A DNA stretch of 64,000 nucleotides from contig NZ_LMLB01000010.1 in the NCBI RefSeq assembly GCF_001421785.1, positions 1-64,000 on the forward strand. The letters are read 5' to 3'. Every line of letters begins with the position of its first letter. The stretch's first letter is position 1. Positions 16,534-24,302 of this stretch are shown here, piece after piece. The notes beneath the pieces were generated by a model, which did no database searches, had not been told where the DNA came from, and saw nothing but the letters and a program-made list of their open reading frames with translations. This DNA comes from Sphingomonas sp. Leaf33. Lineage in GTDB: Bacteria; Pseudomonadota; Alphaproteobacteria; Sphingomonadales; Sphingomonadaceae. Position numbers and translations under genes: made by a program.

Positions 16534-16799
16534 GCGAGACCATGTGGCAGCGGACCGAGGAATGGGTCGGGACCGAGGTCGAGGACAGCTTCGTCATGAT
16601 CAACATGGACACCGGCACCTATCTGACGCTCAACCGCACCGCGAGCGTGGTGTGGGACGCGCTGGAGACGCCGCAGACGCAAGACGCGGTCGAGCAGCGG
16701 CTGCGCGAGCGGTTCGACGTGTCGGCCGAGGCGTGTCACGCGGCGGTGTCCGCGCTGCTGCGGCAGATGCAGGACCTGAAGCTCGCGACCGCGCAGTGA
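16530..16799 (+). CDS. PqqD-like RiPP recognition element (candidate lasso B1 protein)
   Basis: 89 residues, ATG 16530 overlapping the previous stop. The pattern W-x-R-TEEWVGTEVEDSFVMINMDTGTYLTLNRTASVVWDALETPQTQDAVEQRLRERFDVS...CHAAVSALLRQMQDLKL is the classic PqqD winged-helix fold (strand-strand-helices, with the LN-x-T-A-x-x-VWD-x-L core). These stand-alone domains bind RiPP leader peptides and present them to tailoring enzymes; in lasso clusters this is B1. Position between two kinase-like genes and within an island holding an AsnB homologue supports that role. Confidence 0.88.
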   Translation: MSETMWQRTEEWVGTEVEDSFVMINMDTGTYLTLNRTASVVWDALETPQTQDAVEQRLRERFDVSAEACHAAVSALLRQMQDLKLATAQ

Positions 16800-16833
16800 C
16801 GCGGCCCTGATCCTGTCGTCGCCGGCGTCCTTG

Positions 16834-17751
16834 ATGGACCTGCCGTATCGCGCGCGCGCCTTTGGCATCGACTGGCGGTCGGACATTCCCCTGCCCGGGT
16901 TCGATGACGCGACCGACGTGGCGTCGGACAGGCCCGTCGTCGTGCGTCGCGTTGCCGATTTCGACCCGCCGCCATCCGCACGCCCCGGCGCGCGCGCGGT
17001 CAATCGCGGCACCGTGTTCGACACGGGAATCGCGATCGGGTGGGGCGGCGAAGTCGATTTCGTCATGACCGGCGGCGACCGGATCGACTATCGGCCCGGA
17101 CCCGACTGGACCGGCGCGATCCCGGCGACCTTCTACAGCACGGTCGCCGCGCTGACCGCGGCGTGGCGCGGGCTGTTGCCGCTGCACGCCTGCGCGGTCG
17201 AGCTCGACGGGCGCGCGGTGCTGATCGCGGGCGCCGGCGGTGCTGGCAAATCGACGCTGGCCGCCGACCTGCTCGCGGCAGGGGCGCCGTTGATCGCCGA
17301 CGACCTGGTCGTCGTGCGCGTCGATCCCGCGCGAGTCGGTGCCCGTGACCGGGTGCTGCGCGGGCGCCCGACGATTCGCCTCCACCCCGCTACCGCCGCC
17401 GTGCTCGACACGATCGACGCGTGGCCGGTGCCGGAGGATCCGCGGGGCAAATGGCTGGCGCGGCCGCGGGCGCGCAGCACGGCGGATGCGGTCGCGCCGG
17501 CGGCGATCCTGATCCTGGGCGACGGGCACGGCGACGGCCCCGCCCCGGCACAGGGCGCGATGTTGCGGCTGTTCCCGCACCTGTTTCGCCCGACGTGGCT
17601 GGATGCGCTGCCGATGCGCGCCGACCTGATGCGCGACCTGTTGCGGCTGTCGATGCGCGTGCCGGTAATGGGCTTTCCCGCGCAGGCCGCGACCGACCCC
17701 GACAGCCGTCGCGCCCGGGCGCAGGCCGTGATCGCCCGGCTGCGCGGATAA
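16834..17751 (+). CDS. HPr-kinase-like P-loop protein (second of two)
   Basis: 305 residues from ATG 16834 (a TTG at 16831 is in frame). Motifs: GLLPLHACAVELDGRAVLIAGAGGAGKSTLAADLLAAGAPLIADDLVVVRVD, with a perfect Walker A (GAGGAGKST) near residue 133 and the I-ADD motif near 155; PTIRLHP; WLDALPMRADLMRDLLRLSMRVPVMGF. The N-terminal ~110 residues (YRARAFGIDWRSDIPLPGF) match the N-terminal domain common to HPr-kinase-like proteins of RiPP clusters. It sits 34 bp after the PqqD-like gene. Two such kinases in one run are unusual; this one has the more canonical ATP site and is the better candidate for peptide phosphorylation. Confidence 0.78.
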   Translation: MDLPYRARAFGIDWRSDIPLPGFDDATDVASDRPVVVRRVADFDPPPSARPGARAVNRGTVFDTGIAIGWGGEVDFVMTGGDRIDYRPGPDWTGAIPATFYSTVAALTAAWRGLLPLHACAVELDGRAVLIAGAGGAGKSTLAADLLAAGAPLIADDLVVVRVDPARVGARDRVLRGRPTIRLHPATAAVLDTIDAWPVPEDPRGKWLARPRARSTADAVAPAAILILGDGHGDGPAPAQGAMLRLFPHLFRPTWLDALPMRADLMRDLLRLSMRVPVMGFPAQAATDPDSRRARAQAVIARLRG

Positions 17752-17760
17752 GGTCGCCGG

Positions 17761-18831
17761 TCAGCCGGCGGCGGCCGCGTCGATGGTCAGGGCATGGCCG
17801 TCGTGGCGAACGGTGACGTCGATTCCATCGCCCGCCGTCGTCTTGATGGGCATCGGCAACAGGAACAGCGGCGCGCCCCAGGACACCGCCTGGCCGTCGG
17901 CGAAGGGATCGGTCCCGAGCATGTTGCCGCCGCCGAAATCGATCCGCATCCACTGCGCGACCAGATCGACGCTGCCGCCCGTCGACACCAGGCGCACCGT
18001 TTCGCGGTCGGGACCGAACGGGGCCGGACTGTCGTACTCCATCCGCAGCAGGGACGCCGGTTCGGAGCGTGGCGCGATCCTGCCGGTGGCATCCAGGATG
18101 CTTGCCCCCCGGGGCGGGAGCAGGATGCCGAACGGCGAAAGGTCGAAGCCTTCGATCTCGCCGATCTGCGGCGAGCGCTGCCCGATGAACGCGGCCAGCG
18201 CGACGCGGATTTCGGCGCGCGGCGGGACGGACGGCGCACCCGGCTTCAGTAGCCGTGCGCGCGCATCCGCGACCGCCGCGGTCACACCTTCGTTGACCAG
18301 CATGTGGCCGAAGATCTCGTGCACCAGCAGGTCGGCCGGTTCGTCCAGGTCGACGCCGATCTCCAGATCGGTCGAGCGTTTCGCCACGACCCGGACGCGG
18401 TCGGCATAGCCGTTGCGCGCGACGATCGTGCGTGCCGTCGCGGCGACCGCGGGCACGGCTTCGCAGGTCACGACCCGGGCGCCCGCGCGCGCCGCGATCA
18501 TCGCCAGCAGCCCCGATCCCGCGCCGATCTCCAGCACGGTCATGCCCGGCCGGACCGCCGCCTCGATCGCCCGGGCATAGGCGCGGTTGCGGACCTCGTC
18601 GCGCATCATCGAGTCATGGAAGCGCGCGACGCCGCGGTTGAGCGCGCGGCGGACGGTCTGGTGGACGATCATGTCCGCCGGGGCGGCGGCGACCGCGGCC
18701 AGCGCCAGCTCGACCGCATCCTCGGTCCGGCCGCTCAGGTGCAGCGCCGCCGCCGTCATCGCCATCGCGCGCGGCGACCCTGCCAGGTGCGGATAGCGGG
18801 TCGCGATCGCAGGCATCGGGGTGTGGGGCAT
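17761..18831 (-). CDS. PRMT-like SAM-dependent methyltransferase (first paralogue)
   Basis: 356 residues. A helical N-terminus (residues 10-90, RYPHLAGSPRAMAMTAAALHLSGRTEDAVELALAAVAAAPAD) precedes RFHDSMMRDEVRNRAYARAI and the SAM site VLEIGAGSGLLAMIAARAGARVVTCEA (E101 on). HEIFGHMLVNEG at 171-182 occupies the place of the PRMT double-E loop; the first position of that loop is His here rather than Ser, but both Glu residues are kept. The C-terminal beta-rich half (VPPRAEIRVALA ... VDLVAQWMRIDF) is PRMT-like. It would methylate an Arg in a protein or peptide. Paralogous to 25646-26695. It converges on the second kinase-like gene with a 9-bp gap and shares strand with the O-GlcNAc transferase-like gene. 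Confidence 0.78.
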   Translation of the reverse strand: MPHTPMPAIATRYPHLAGSPRAMAMTAAALHLSGRTEDAVELALAAVAAAPADMIVHQTVRRALNRGVARFHDSMMRDEVRNRAYARAIEAAVRPGMTVLEIGAGSGLLAMIAARAGARVVTCEAVPAVAATARTIVARNGYADRVRVVAKRSTDLEIGVDLDEPADLLVHEIFGHMLVNEGVTAAVADARARLLKPGAPSVPPRAEIRVALAAFIGQRSPQIGEIEGFDLSPFGILLPPRGASILDATGRIAPRSEPASLLRMEYDSPAPFGPDRETVRLVSTGGSVDLVAQWMRIDFGGGNMLGTDPFADGQAVSWGAPLFLLPMPIKTTAGDGIDVTVRHDGHALTIDAAAAG

Positions 18832-18844
18832 CAGAACCTCGTTT

Positions 18845-20659
18845 TTAGCGTGCCGGGACCGCGAAATCGACCGGCGCCAGGCCGGCGCGGTGCCGCTCGA
18901 CCATCGTTCGATAGGCGGTTTCCAGATGGCGCGTGTAGCGGGCGGTGTCGAACAGCGGCGTCGTCAGGCGATGCGCCTGCAACCGCGCGCGGACCTGCGC
19001 CAGGCGTGCTGGATCGTGCGCCAGATCGACCGCGCGGCATTCGTATTCCTCGGGCGTCGCCGCGATCAGCTCGGGCAGGTCGAGCGCGGTCAGCAGGCTG
19101 GCCGCGACCCGGCTCGGGAATGTCGTGCCGGGTCGCGTCAGCAGCGGCACCCCGCTCCACAGCGCGTCGCAGGCGGTGGTGTGTGCATTGTAGGGCAGCG
19201 TGTCGAGCACGAGGTCGGCCAGGGCGTGGCGGCCGAGATGCCGCTCGGGCGACTGGTGGGGAGCGAAGACGAGCCGCGCCGGATCGACGCCGTGCGCGGC
19301 GGCCGCCGCCTGCAGGTTGCGCGTCGCTACCGGGTTGGCGGCGATCAGCCACAGCACGCTGCCGGGCGTGCGCGACAGGATCCGCATCCAAGCCGCAAAG
19401 CTGTCCGGCAGGATCTTGTGGCTGGTGTTGAAGCAGCAGAAGACGACCCCCGTCTCGGGCAGGCCGCAGTCGGCTCGGGTGACCGTGTCCGATCCGATCG
19501 GCCGCGCGCGATCGGTCGGGTAATAGGTGTCGGGCAGCCAGGCCACCGCTTCGTCATAGAACCGCGTCTCGTCCGGCGGGATCACGATCCGGTCGGCGAC
19601 GATATAGTCCATGTAGGACGCGCCCATCGTTCCCGGGCAGCCCAGGTAGTTGACCTGGACCGGCGCTGCGCGATGGCGGAAGGCGGCGCTGCGTTCGTTG
19701 CCGAAGAAGCCGTTGAGGTTGACCAGCACGTCGATCCCGCGATCGGCGATCGCCCCGGCCAGGCGCCGGTCGTCGAGGTCGCCGACCGGCACGACTTCGG
19801 CAAAGGACGCCATGATCCGCCGGCGCAGCGCGGTGCCGTCGTCGCGACCGTTGTCGAACGCGATCACCTCGAACGCCTGCCGGTCGTGGGCGTCGAACAC
19901 GCCGGCCATGCACAGGCCGTTCGCCTGGAGGGCGAGTTCGCCCGACACATAGCCGATGCGGATGCGGGTATCCGACGCGGCGCTGCGGGCGCGCGCCGGT
20001 AGCGGATCGAGCGGCGCGGCAGCACTTTTCCGGCGGGCGACCGCGAGCAGGCTGGCGGACGAGGTGGAAACCACCTGCCAGTAGAAGGGATCGACCGGCG
20101 CGTGGCCGGCCGCGATGTCGGCGTCGATGGCGGCGAGCAGCGCGTCGAGGCCGGTCCAGTCGCACGCCGCCAGCTGTTCGCGCAGCACCAGCCCCTTCAG
20201 CACCGGCCGATCGGGGGCCAGTCGCTGCGCGGTGCGGAACGCCTTGGCGGCCATCTCGGGCAGCGCACACCGGCTGAAGACCCGGCCAAGTGCCACCCAC
20301 CCGGTCCATCGTTCCGGCTGTACGACGGTGGCGCGGACAGCGTCGGCCATCGCCCTGTCGAGATGCCCGAGGCTTAATCTGGCGTCCGAACGCCCGATGA
20401 AACCGCGGGCGTCGCGCGGGGCCTGCGCGATCGCGCGCGTGAACGCGGCGACCGCGCCGTCATGGTCGCGCAGGTTGATGTGGCAGGTGCCGAGCAGGAT
20501 CAGGCCGTCCACCGGCAGTGCGGCCCCGTCCTCCACCGTCCCGTCCTCCACCGCGTTCAGCACCGCGATGGCGCCGTCGAAGTCGAAGGCGTCGGCCAGC
20601 GCGCGCGCGGTCCGTATCGCCGTCGCGACGGTCGCCTCCGGCCCGACTTCATGCGTCAT
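18845..20659 (-). CDS. TPR O-GlcNAc transferase-like protein (SPINDLY/GT41 type)
   Basis: 604 residues from ATG 20659. Residues about 10-180 are TPR-like (FDFDGAIAVLNAVEDG, LILLGTCHINLRDHDGAVAAFTRAIAQAPRDARGFIGRSDARLSLGHLDRAMADAVRAT). The GT41 catalytic half shows RIGYVSGELALQANGLCMAGVFDAHDRQAFEVIAFDNG, IDVLVNLNGFFGNERSAAFRHRAAPVQVNYLGCPGTMGASYMDYIVADRIVIPP, VFCCFNTSHKILPDSFAAWMRILSRTPGSVLWLIAAN, FAPHQSPERHLGRHALADLVLDTLPYNAHTTACDALWSGVPLLTRPG. In the usual GT41 motif YLGxPGTMG the middle residue is Cys here. Expected to glycosylate Ser/Thr of proteins, cytoplasmically. Its acceptor is unknown. Confidence 0.88.
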   Translation of the reverse strand: MTHEVGPEATVATAIRTARALADAFDFDGAIAVLNAVEDGTVEDGAALPVDGLILLGTCHINLRDHDGAVAAFTRAIAQAPRDARGFIGRSDARLSLGHLDRAMADAVRATVVQPERWTGWVALGRVFSRCALPEMAAKAFRTAQRLAPDRPVLKGLVLREQLAACDWTGLDALLAAIDADIAAGHAPVDPFYWQVVSTSSASLLAVARRKSAAAPLDPLPARARSAASDTRIRIGYVSGELALQANGLCMAGVFDAHDRQAFEVIAFDNGRDDGTALRRRIMASFAEVVPVGDLDDRRLAGAIADRGIDVLVNLNGFFGNERSAAFRHRAAPVQVNYLGCPGTMGASYMDYIVADRIVIPPDETRFYDEAVAWLPDTYYPTDRARPIGSDTVTRADCGLPETGVVFCCFNTSHKILPDSFAAWMRILSRTPGSVLWLIAANPVATRNLQAAAAAHGVDPARLVFAPHQSPERHLGRHALADLVLDTLPYNAHTTACDALWSGVPLLTRPGTTFPSRVAASLLTALDLPELIAATPEEYECRAVDLAHDPARLAQVRARLQAHRLTTPLFDTARYTRHLETAYRTMVERHRAGLAPVDFAVPAR

Positions 20660-20773
20660 CGCAAGTCCCCACCCGTGCCGTGCCGGGCGTCGCCCCCGGC
20701 CCCGTGCCCTGCGGGACTCGGGAAAAACGCCGCGCGGGTCAACGGCTTTCCATCGTCGCGATTGTCGATCATC

Positions 20774-21790
20774 ATGGAGCCGAGAGATATTGAACCCGCG
20801 GTCTCGTTCGCGACGCCGCTGCCGTGGATGACCTTTTTGAGCGAAGCGACGATCCGCGCCGCGCTGGCGACGCAGGCGTACCGGTCCGGCGTCGTGCGCC
20901 TGGTCGATCCGGACCTGTCGGGCTGCACCCATCTGGTCGCGACCCGCCACGGCCTGTTCGCGACCGACGGCTGCGACCTGCGGCGCGTCGCGCACGGGTT
21001 CTTCTACGGCATCACGGTCCGTGACGACGCGATCTACGTGTTCGAGGCGGGCGACTGGCCGCGCAGCCCGACGCGGCGCGGGCGGATCGTGCGCTTCCGG
21101 CGGGTGGGCGAGCGCATCGCCGCAGTGGACGTTCTCGCGACCGGCCTCGACAACGGATGCCACCAGATCGACCTGATCGACGACCGGTTGTGCGTCCTCG
21201 ACACCTATCACCAGCGCGTCCTGCGCTTTGCGGTGGACGGCGGCGTGCCCGAGACGCTGTGTCCGATCGGGCCCGCGCGCGATGGCGACTGGGCGGGCGG
21301 CTATGTCCATGTCAATTCGCTGATCGCATACGACGATGCGATCCTGCTGTTGCTGCACAACGGTGCCGATCGCACCGGCCGGGCAAGCGAGATCGCCCGG
21401 CTGACGCGCGACTGGCGCCTGGTCGATCGAACCCCGCTCGATGGCCTCGGCTGCCACAACCTCGCCCTGCTCGAAAACGGGGCGGTGCTGACCTGCGGAT
21501 CGTTTGCGGGCGACCTGGTCGCGACCGACGGGCTGAAGGTGCCGGTGTGCGACATGATGACCCGCGGGCTGTCGGTCGATGCGGGCGGCATCGTCGTCGG
21601 GGGATCGGCCTTTGCCGACCGGGCGGTACGCGATACCGCCGGTGGTGCGCTGGTCTTCCTCGACCGTGCCTATCGCCCGCTCGGCCGGATCGCGGTGCCC
21701 GGTCCGGTGACCGAAGTGCGGCGCATCGACGGTCAGGACCGTTCGCTGTCGCCCTATCTGGCGGATTTGACGAAGACGAAATCGGCGTAG
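20774..21790 (+). CDS. Beta-propeller-like hypothetical protein
   Basis: 338 residues from ATG 20774. Repeated strand-turn-strand segments suggest a propeller: GCTHLVATRHGLFATDGCDLRRVAHGFFYGITVRDDAIYVFEAGDW, NGCHQIDLIDDRLCVLDTYHQRVLRF, GYVHVNSLIAYDDAILLLLHNG, GLGCHNLALLENGAVLTCGSFAGDLV. No signal peptide. The repeated H-x-N/H-Q-I residues near blade tips could bind metal or ligand. I recall similar proteins beside TPR-sulfotransferase or modification genes, but do not recognise a named family. The end overlaps the convergent methyltransferase gene by 37 bp. Confidence 0.65.
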   Translation: MEPRDIEPAVSFATPLPWMTFLSEATIRAALATQAYRSGVVRLVDPDLSGCTHLVATRHGLFATDGCDLRRVAHGFFYGITVRDDAIYVFEAGDWPRSPTRRGRIVRFRRVGERIAAVDVLATGLDNGCHQIDLIDDRLCVLDTYHQRVLRFAVDGGVPETLCPIGPARDGDWAGGYVHVNSLIAYDDAILLLLHNGADRTGRASEIARLTRDWRLVDRTPLDGLGCHNLALLENGAVLTCGSFAGDLVATDGLKVPVCDMMTRGLSVDAGGIVVGGSAFADRAVRDTAGGALVFLDRAYRPLGRIAVPGPVTEVRRIDGQDRSLSPYLADLTKTKSA

Positions 21791-22476
21791 CTGTCCACCG
21801 GCAGCAGCCGGTCGTCGGCGCCGTAGAACGGGCCGGTCTGCGGACGCTTCGCCGGCGACGGCACCGCGTGATAGCCGACAGCAATGGTCGTGTCGCAGAA
21901 CCGGAAATTGCACCCCCACAGCAGCAGTACGCCGCCGGGGCGCAGGCAGCGGTCGAGCGCGGCGACCGTCTCGGCGAAGCGCGCGAACGGCATCAGCGCG
22001 GTGCAGCGTTCGGGCCGTTCGACATCGAGCGCGCCGTGGCGCAGCACCGACAGGCACAGCACCGCGTCATAGTTGTCCGTCCCGGCATCGGGCGACGTGG
22101 CGCACAGGAAGCGGATGCGGTCGGCCACCTCGCGGTGCTCGCGCGATCGTGCGGCGCGCCGGGCCTCGGCGATGCACGCCGGATTGGCATCGATCGCATC
22201 GATCGCCGCGTGGGGAAAATAGTGCGCGAGCGTGAACGCCTCCTCGCCGGTCGAGCAGCCGAACGACAGCAGTCGCGGGTGCGTGCGGCCCGCGAGCAGC
22301 GCCTGGAGCAGCGCGAACAGCTGGGGGTGGCGGTCCATCCCGGTCAGGATCGCGGGCTGGAGCAGCCCGGACCCGGCGCGCAGCTGCCCGCGACCGATCG
22401 GCGTCGCCAGCGCGCGCACGAACCGCACCGCCGCGGCCAGCGCGTGCACCCGCTTCAGCCGATCGCGAAGGATCAC
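21754..22476 (-). CDS. CheR-like class I SAM methyltransferase
   Basis: 240 residues from GTG 22476, chosen because it overlaps the upstream stop as GTGA; the longer frame from 22548 would overlap that gene by 76 bp. SAM site: RLLSFGCSTGEEAFTLAHYFPHAAIDAIDANPACIAEAR (the FGCSTGEE stretch is close to CheR's CSTGEEPYT), then DNYDAVLCLSVLRHG and FAETVAALDRCLRPGGVLLLWGCNFRF. It lacks the CheR N-terminal helical domain. Substrate unknown. Coupled to the small HEAGH protein upstream. Confidence 0.75.
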   Translation of the reverse strand: MILRDRLKRVHALAAAVRFVRALATPIGRGQLRAGSGLLQPAILTGMDRHPQLFALLQALLAGRTHPRLLSFGCSTGEEAFTLAHYFPHAAIDAIDANPACIAEARRAARSREHREVADRIRFLCATSPDAGTDNYDAVLCLSVLRHGALDVERPERCTALMPFARFAETVAALDRCLRPGGVLLLWGCNFRFCDTTIAVGYHAVPSPAKRPQTGPFYGADDRLLPVDSYADFVFVKSAR

Positions 22477-22967
22477 CGCGGCCGCAGCCAGCTGCGCATC
22501 GCCGGGAACTGCGGCCCGTCCTGGTCGGCGCGCGCGGTCATGCCCCAATATTGCAGCATCGGCAGCCCGATATAGGCACCGGTCCCGAACGCCTCGACCA
22601 GATACTCGGGCCCACCCTTGTAGTCCGCGTGGAACAGCGTGGTCAGCGGCAGGTCGAGCGCGACCGCGGCGGCATAGGACCAGGCGATCGACGCCATCTC
22701 CTCGGCCGGATCGTCACCGACCGCGGGCAAGGTGTCGCGGATCGCGGGGTCGGTGACAGCGAGATGCCCCGCCTCGTGCAGCAGGTCGCCGACCCAACCG
22801 GGTTGCACAGGGTCGTACAGCAATGCCCCGTCCGCGACCGTCATCGCCGGCAGGATGGTGTCGGCCGGCACCGTCCGCGCCGCCACGGTCAGGCCGATGC
22901 CGCGCAGGAAATCGAGGACGGCGGGCAGTTCGGGCGCATCGCCGAGCGGGTGTGGAGCAGCGGTCAT
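22473..22967 (-). CDS. Small hypothetical protein with HExxH motif
   Basis: 164 residues from ATG 22967. The segment GWVGDLLHEAGHLAVTDPAIR contains a zinc-peptidase-like HEAGH, followed by AEEMASIAWSYAAAVALDLPL, where the Glu pair may give a third zinc ligand as in gluzincin-type small proteases. The C-terminus has GAYIGLPMLQYWGM. No signal peptide. It could be a minimal cytoplasmic metallopeptidase; a leader-peptide protease for the RiPP-like peptide is conceivable but untested. Translationally coupled to the downstream methyltransferase. Confidence 0.68.
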   Translation of the reverse strand: MTAAPHPLGDAPELPAVLDFLRGIGLTVAARTVPADTILPAMTVADGALLYDPVQPGWVGDLLHEAGHLAVTDPAIRDTLPAVGDDPAEEMASIAWSYAAAVALDLPLTTLFHADYKGGPEYLVEAFGTGAYIGLPMLQYWGMTARADQDGPQFPAMRSWLRPR

Positions 22968-23098
22968 CGCGCCTGACCTTAGCCGCCGGATGGCGCCGGG
23001 CAAGCCGGGCCCCCTTGCCAAACCCCGGGGAGTGGGAAAACATCGCGTCCGGGGCAGGTGTCGCGGTCCAAGCGGCCTGGGACGAGGGGGACGATATC

Positions 23099-24289
23099 AT
23101 GAAGACCATGGCCTGGACGCTGCTGTTCTGCCTGCCGGGCGCCGCGCACGGCCAGACCGCCGCACCCAATTCCACGCCGAGTGTGCCTGGGCCGGTCGTG
23201 CCCGGGCCGGTCGTGCCCGCACCCGGCGCCGACGATCCGGTCGCCCGGGCGATGGCGCAACAGGCGCTGACGCTGGCCGCCGATCCGACCATCGCGAAGG
23301 TGACCGTCGTCGGCGGTCCGCTGGGCGCGCCCTTCATCGTCGATACGTCGGGCACGATCGGCAACACCCCGTTCCAGGTCAACGGCAACCAGCCCGGCAA
23401 CACCGGCTACACCGCGTTCAAATACGGCGCCGATGGCAAGGGCGTGACCAATTACTGGGTCAAGTCGCGCAGCCCGACGCCCAACGGCTTTGCCGCGGTC
23501 CAGCTCGGCGACCGCATCGTCGCCGATTACTGGCAGGCGGGCACCGGCGCGCAGTCCGGCCACGTCGGTGCGATCCAGGTGACGGTCGACAATGCCGCGT
23601 TCACCGCCGGCGAAGTCGCCGGACGCTGGTCGCTGTCGACCGGCACGGGCGTGCACAATACGCAGGCCGGCCCGCAATATCCCAATCGCTGGGGCTCGAT
23701 GGAAGCGATCGTCGCCAACAGCTACCAGCAGGTGATGTTTCCCGGCGGCGTGGTCGATGCGACGCCGCAGGCCGGGGGTAATTTCGGCGGATGGGTGGTG
23801 ATCGGTGCCGGCGCGGCGTCACCGGGCTTCGGCCCGCTCAAGTTCCTGAGTGCGGGGGCCGCCCTGCTCACCAGGCCCGAACCCGGCGCGTTCGAGGTCG
23901 ATGCCGCCGCCCGCCCCTATTTCACCAGCGGCGACGGGGTGCGCCGGCGCATCGTGTTGGCCGACACCACCGCGCCGACCGTACAGGCGCTGGAATCCGC
24001 GGGCACGGGCGCGACCGCGCAGATCGACGGCGTCGGGACATCGGGCGTCGTCACGCTGACGACCGGTGCGGGTACGGCGAGCGGCGGGCTGTTCACCGTG
24101 ACCTATCCGCAGCCCTATCCGACCGCGAGCTATCCGGTGGTGTCGGCGGCCAACCCAGCGGCGGTCACCCTGGTCCGCGGCGGCTATCTGACCGCGACCG
24201 CCGGCGGCTTCACGCTCAGCCTGCCGCCGGGCGGCACGGTCCCGGCGGGCACCAGCTTCGCGATCACCTTCGCCGCACCGGGACGGTGA
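23099..24289 (+). CDS. Secreted protein with phage tail-fibre-like C-terminal part
   Basis: 396 residues from ATG 23099, signal peptide about 1-19 (MKTMAWTLLFCLPGAAHGQ). A proline-rich linker (PSVPGPVVPGPVVPAPG) precedes a beta-rich region with VNGNQPGNTGYTAFKYGADGKGVTNYWVKSRSP. The segment GPLKFLSAGAALLTRPEPGAFEVDAAARPYFTSGDGVRRRI resembles the G-P-L-K-F ... G-A-x-E-x-D ... L-Y-F-T ... R-R module seen in phage tail proteins of sphingomonads. It stands alone, with divergent or convergent neighbours. A phage-derived secreted adhesin or fibre is my guess. A second, different, protein of this kind lies at 46156. Confidence 0.65.
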   Translation: MKTMAWTLLFCLPGAAHGQTAAPNSTPSVPGPVVPGPVVPAPGADDPVARAMAQQALTLAADPTIAKVTVVGGPLGAPFIVDTSGTIGNTPFQVNGNQPGNTGYTAFKYGADGKGVTNYWVKSRSPTPNGFAAVQLGDRIVADYWQAGTGAQSGHVGAIQVTVDNAAFTAGEVAGRWSLSTGTGVHNTQAGPQYPNRWGSMEAIVANSYQQVMFPGGVVDATPQAGGNFGGWVVIGAGAASPGFGPLKFLSAGAALLTRPEPGAFEVDAAARPYFTSGDGVRRRIVLADTTAPTVQALESAGTGATAQIDGVGTSGVVTLTTGAGTASGGLFTVTYPQPYPTASYPVVSAANPAAVTLVRGGYLTATAGGFTLSLPPGGTVPAGTSFAITFAAPGR

Positions 24290-24302
24290 CGCGCGGCAGG
24301 GG

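Noticed and set aside
18845..22057. N-terminal extension of the O-GlcNAc transferase frame to 22057 (1070 codons)
   Set aside because: The extension overlaps the real propeller and methyltransferase genes; ATG 20659 gives a normal-length TPR-GT41 protein with a ribosome-binding site.
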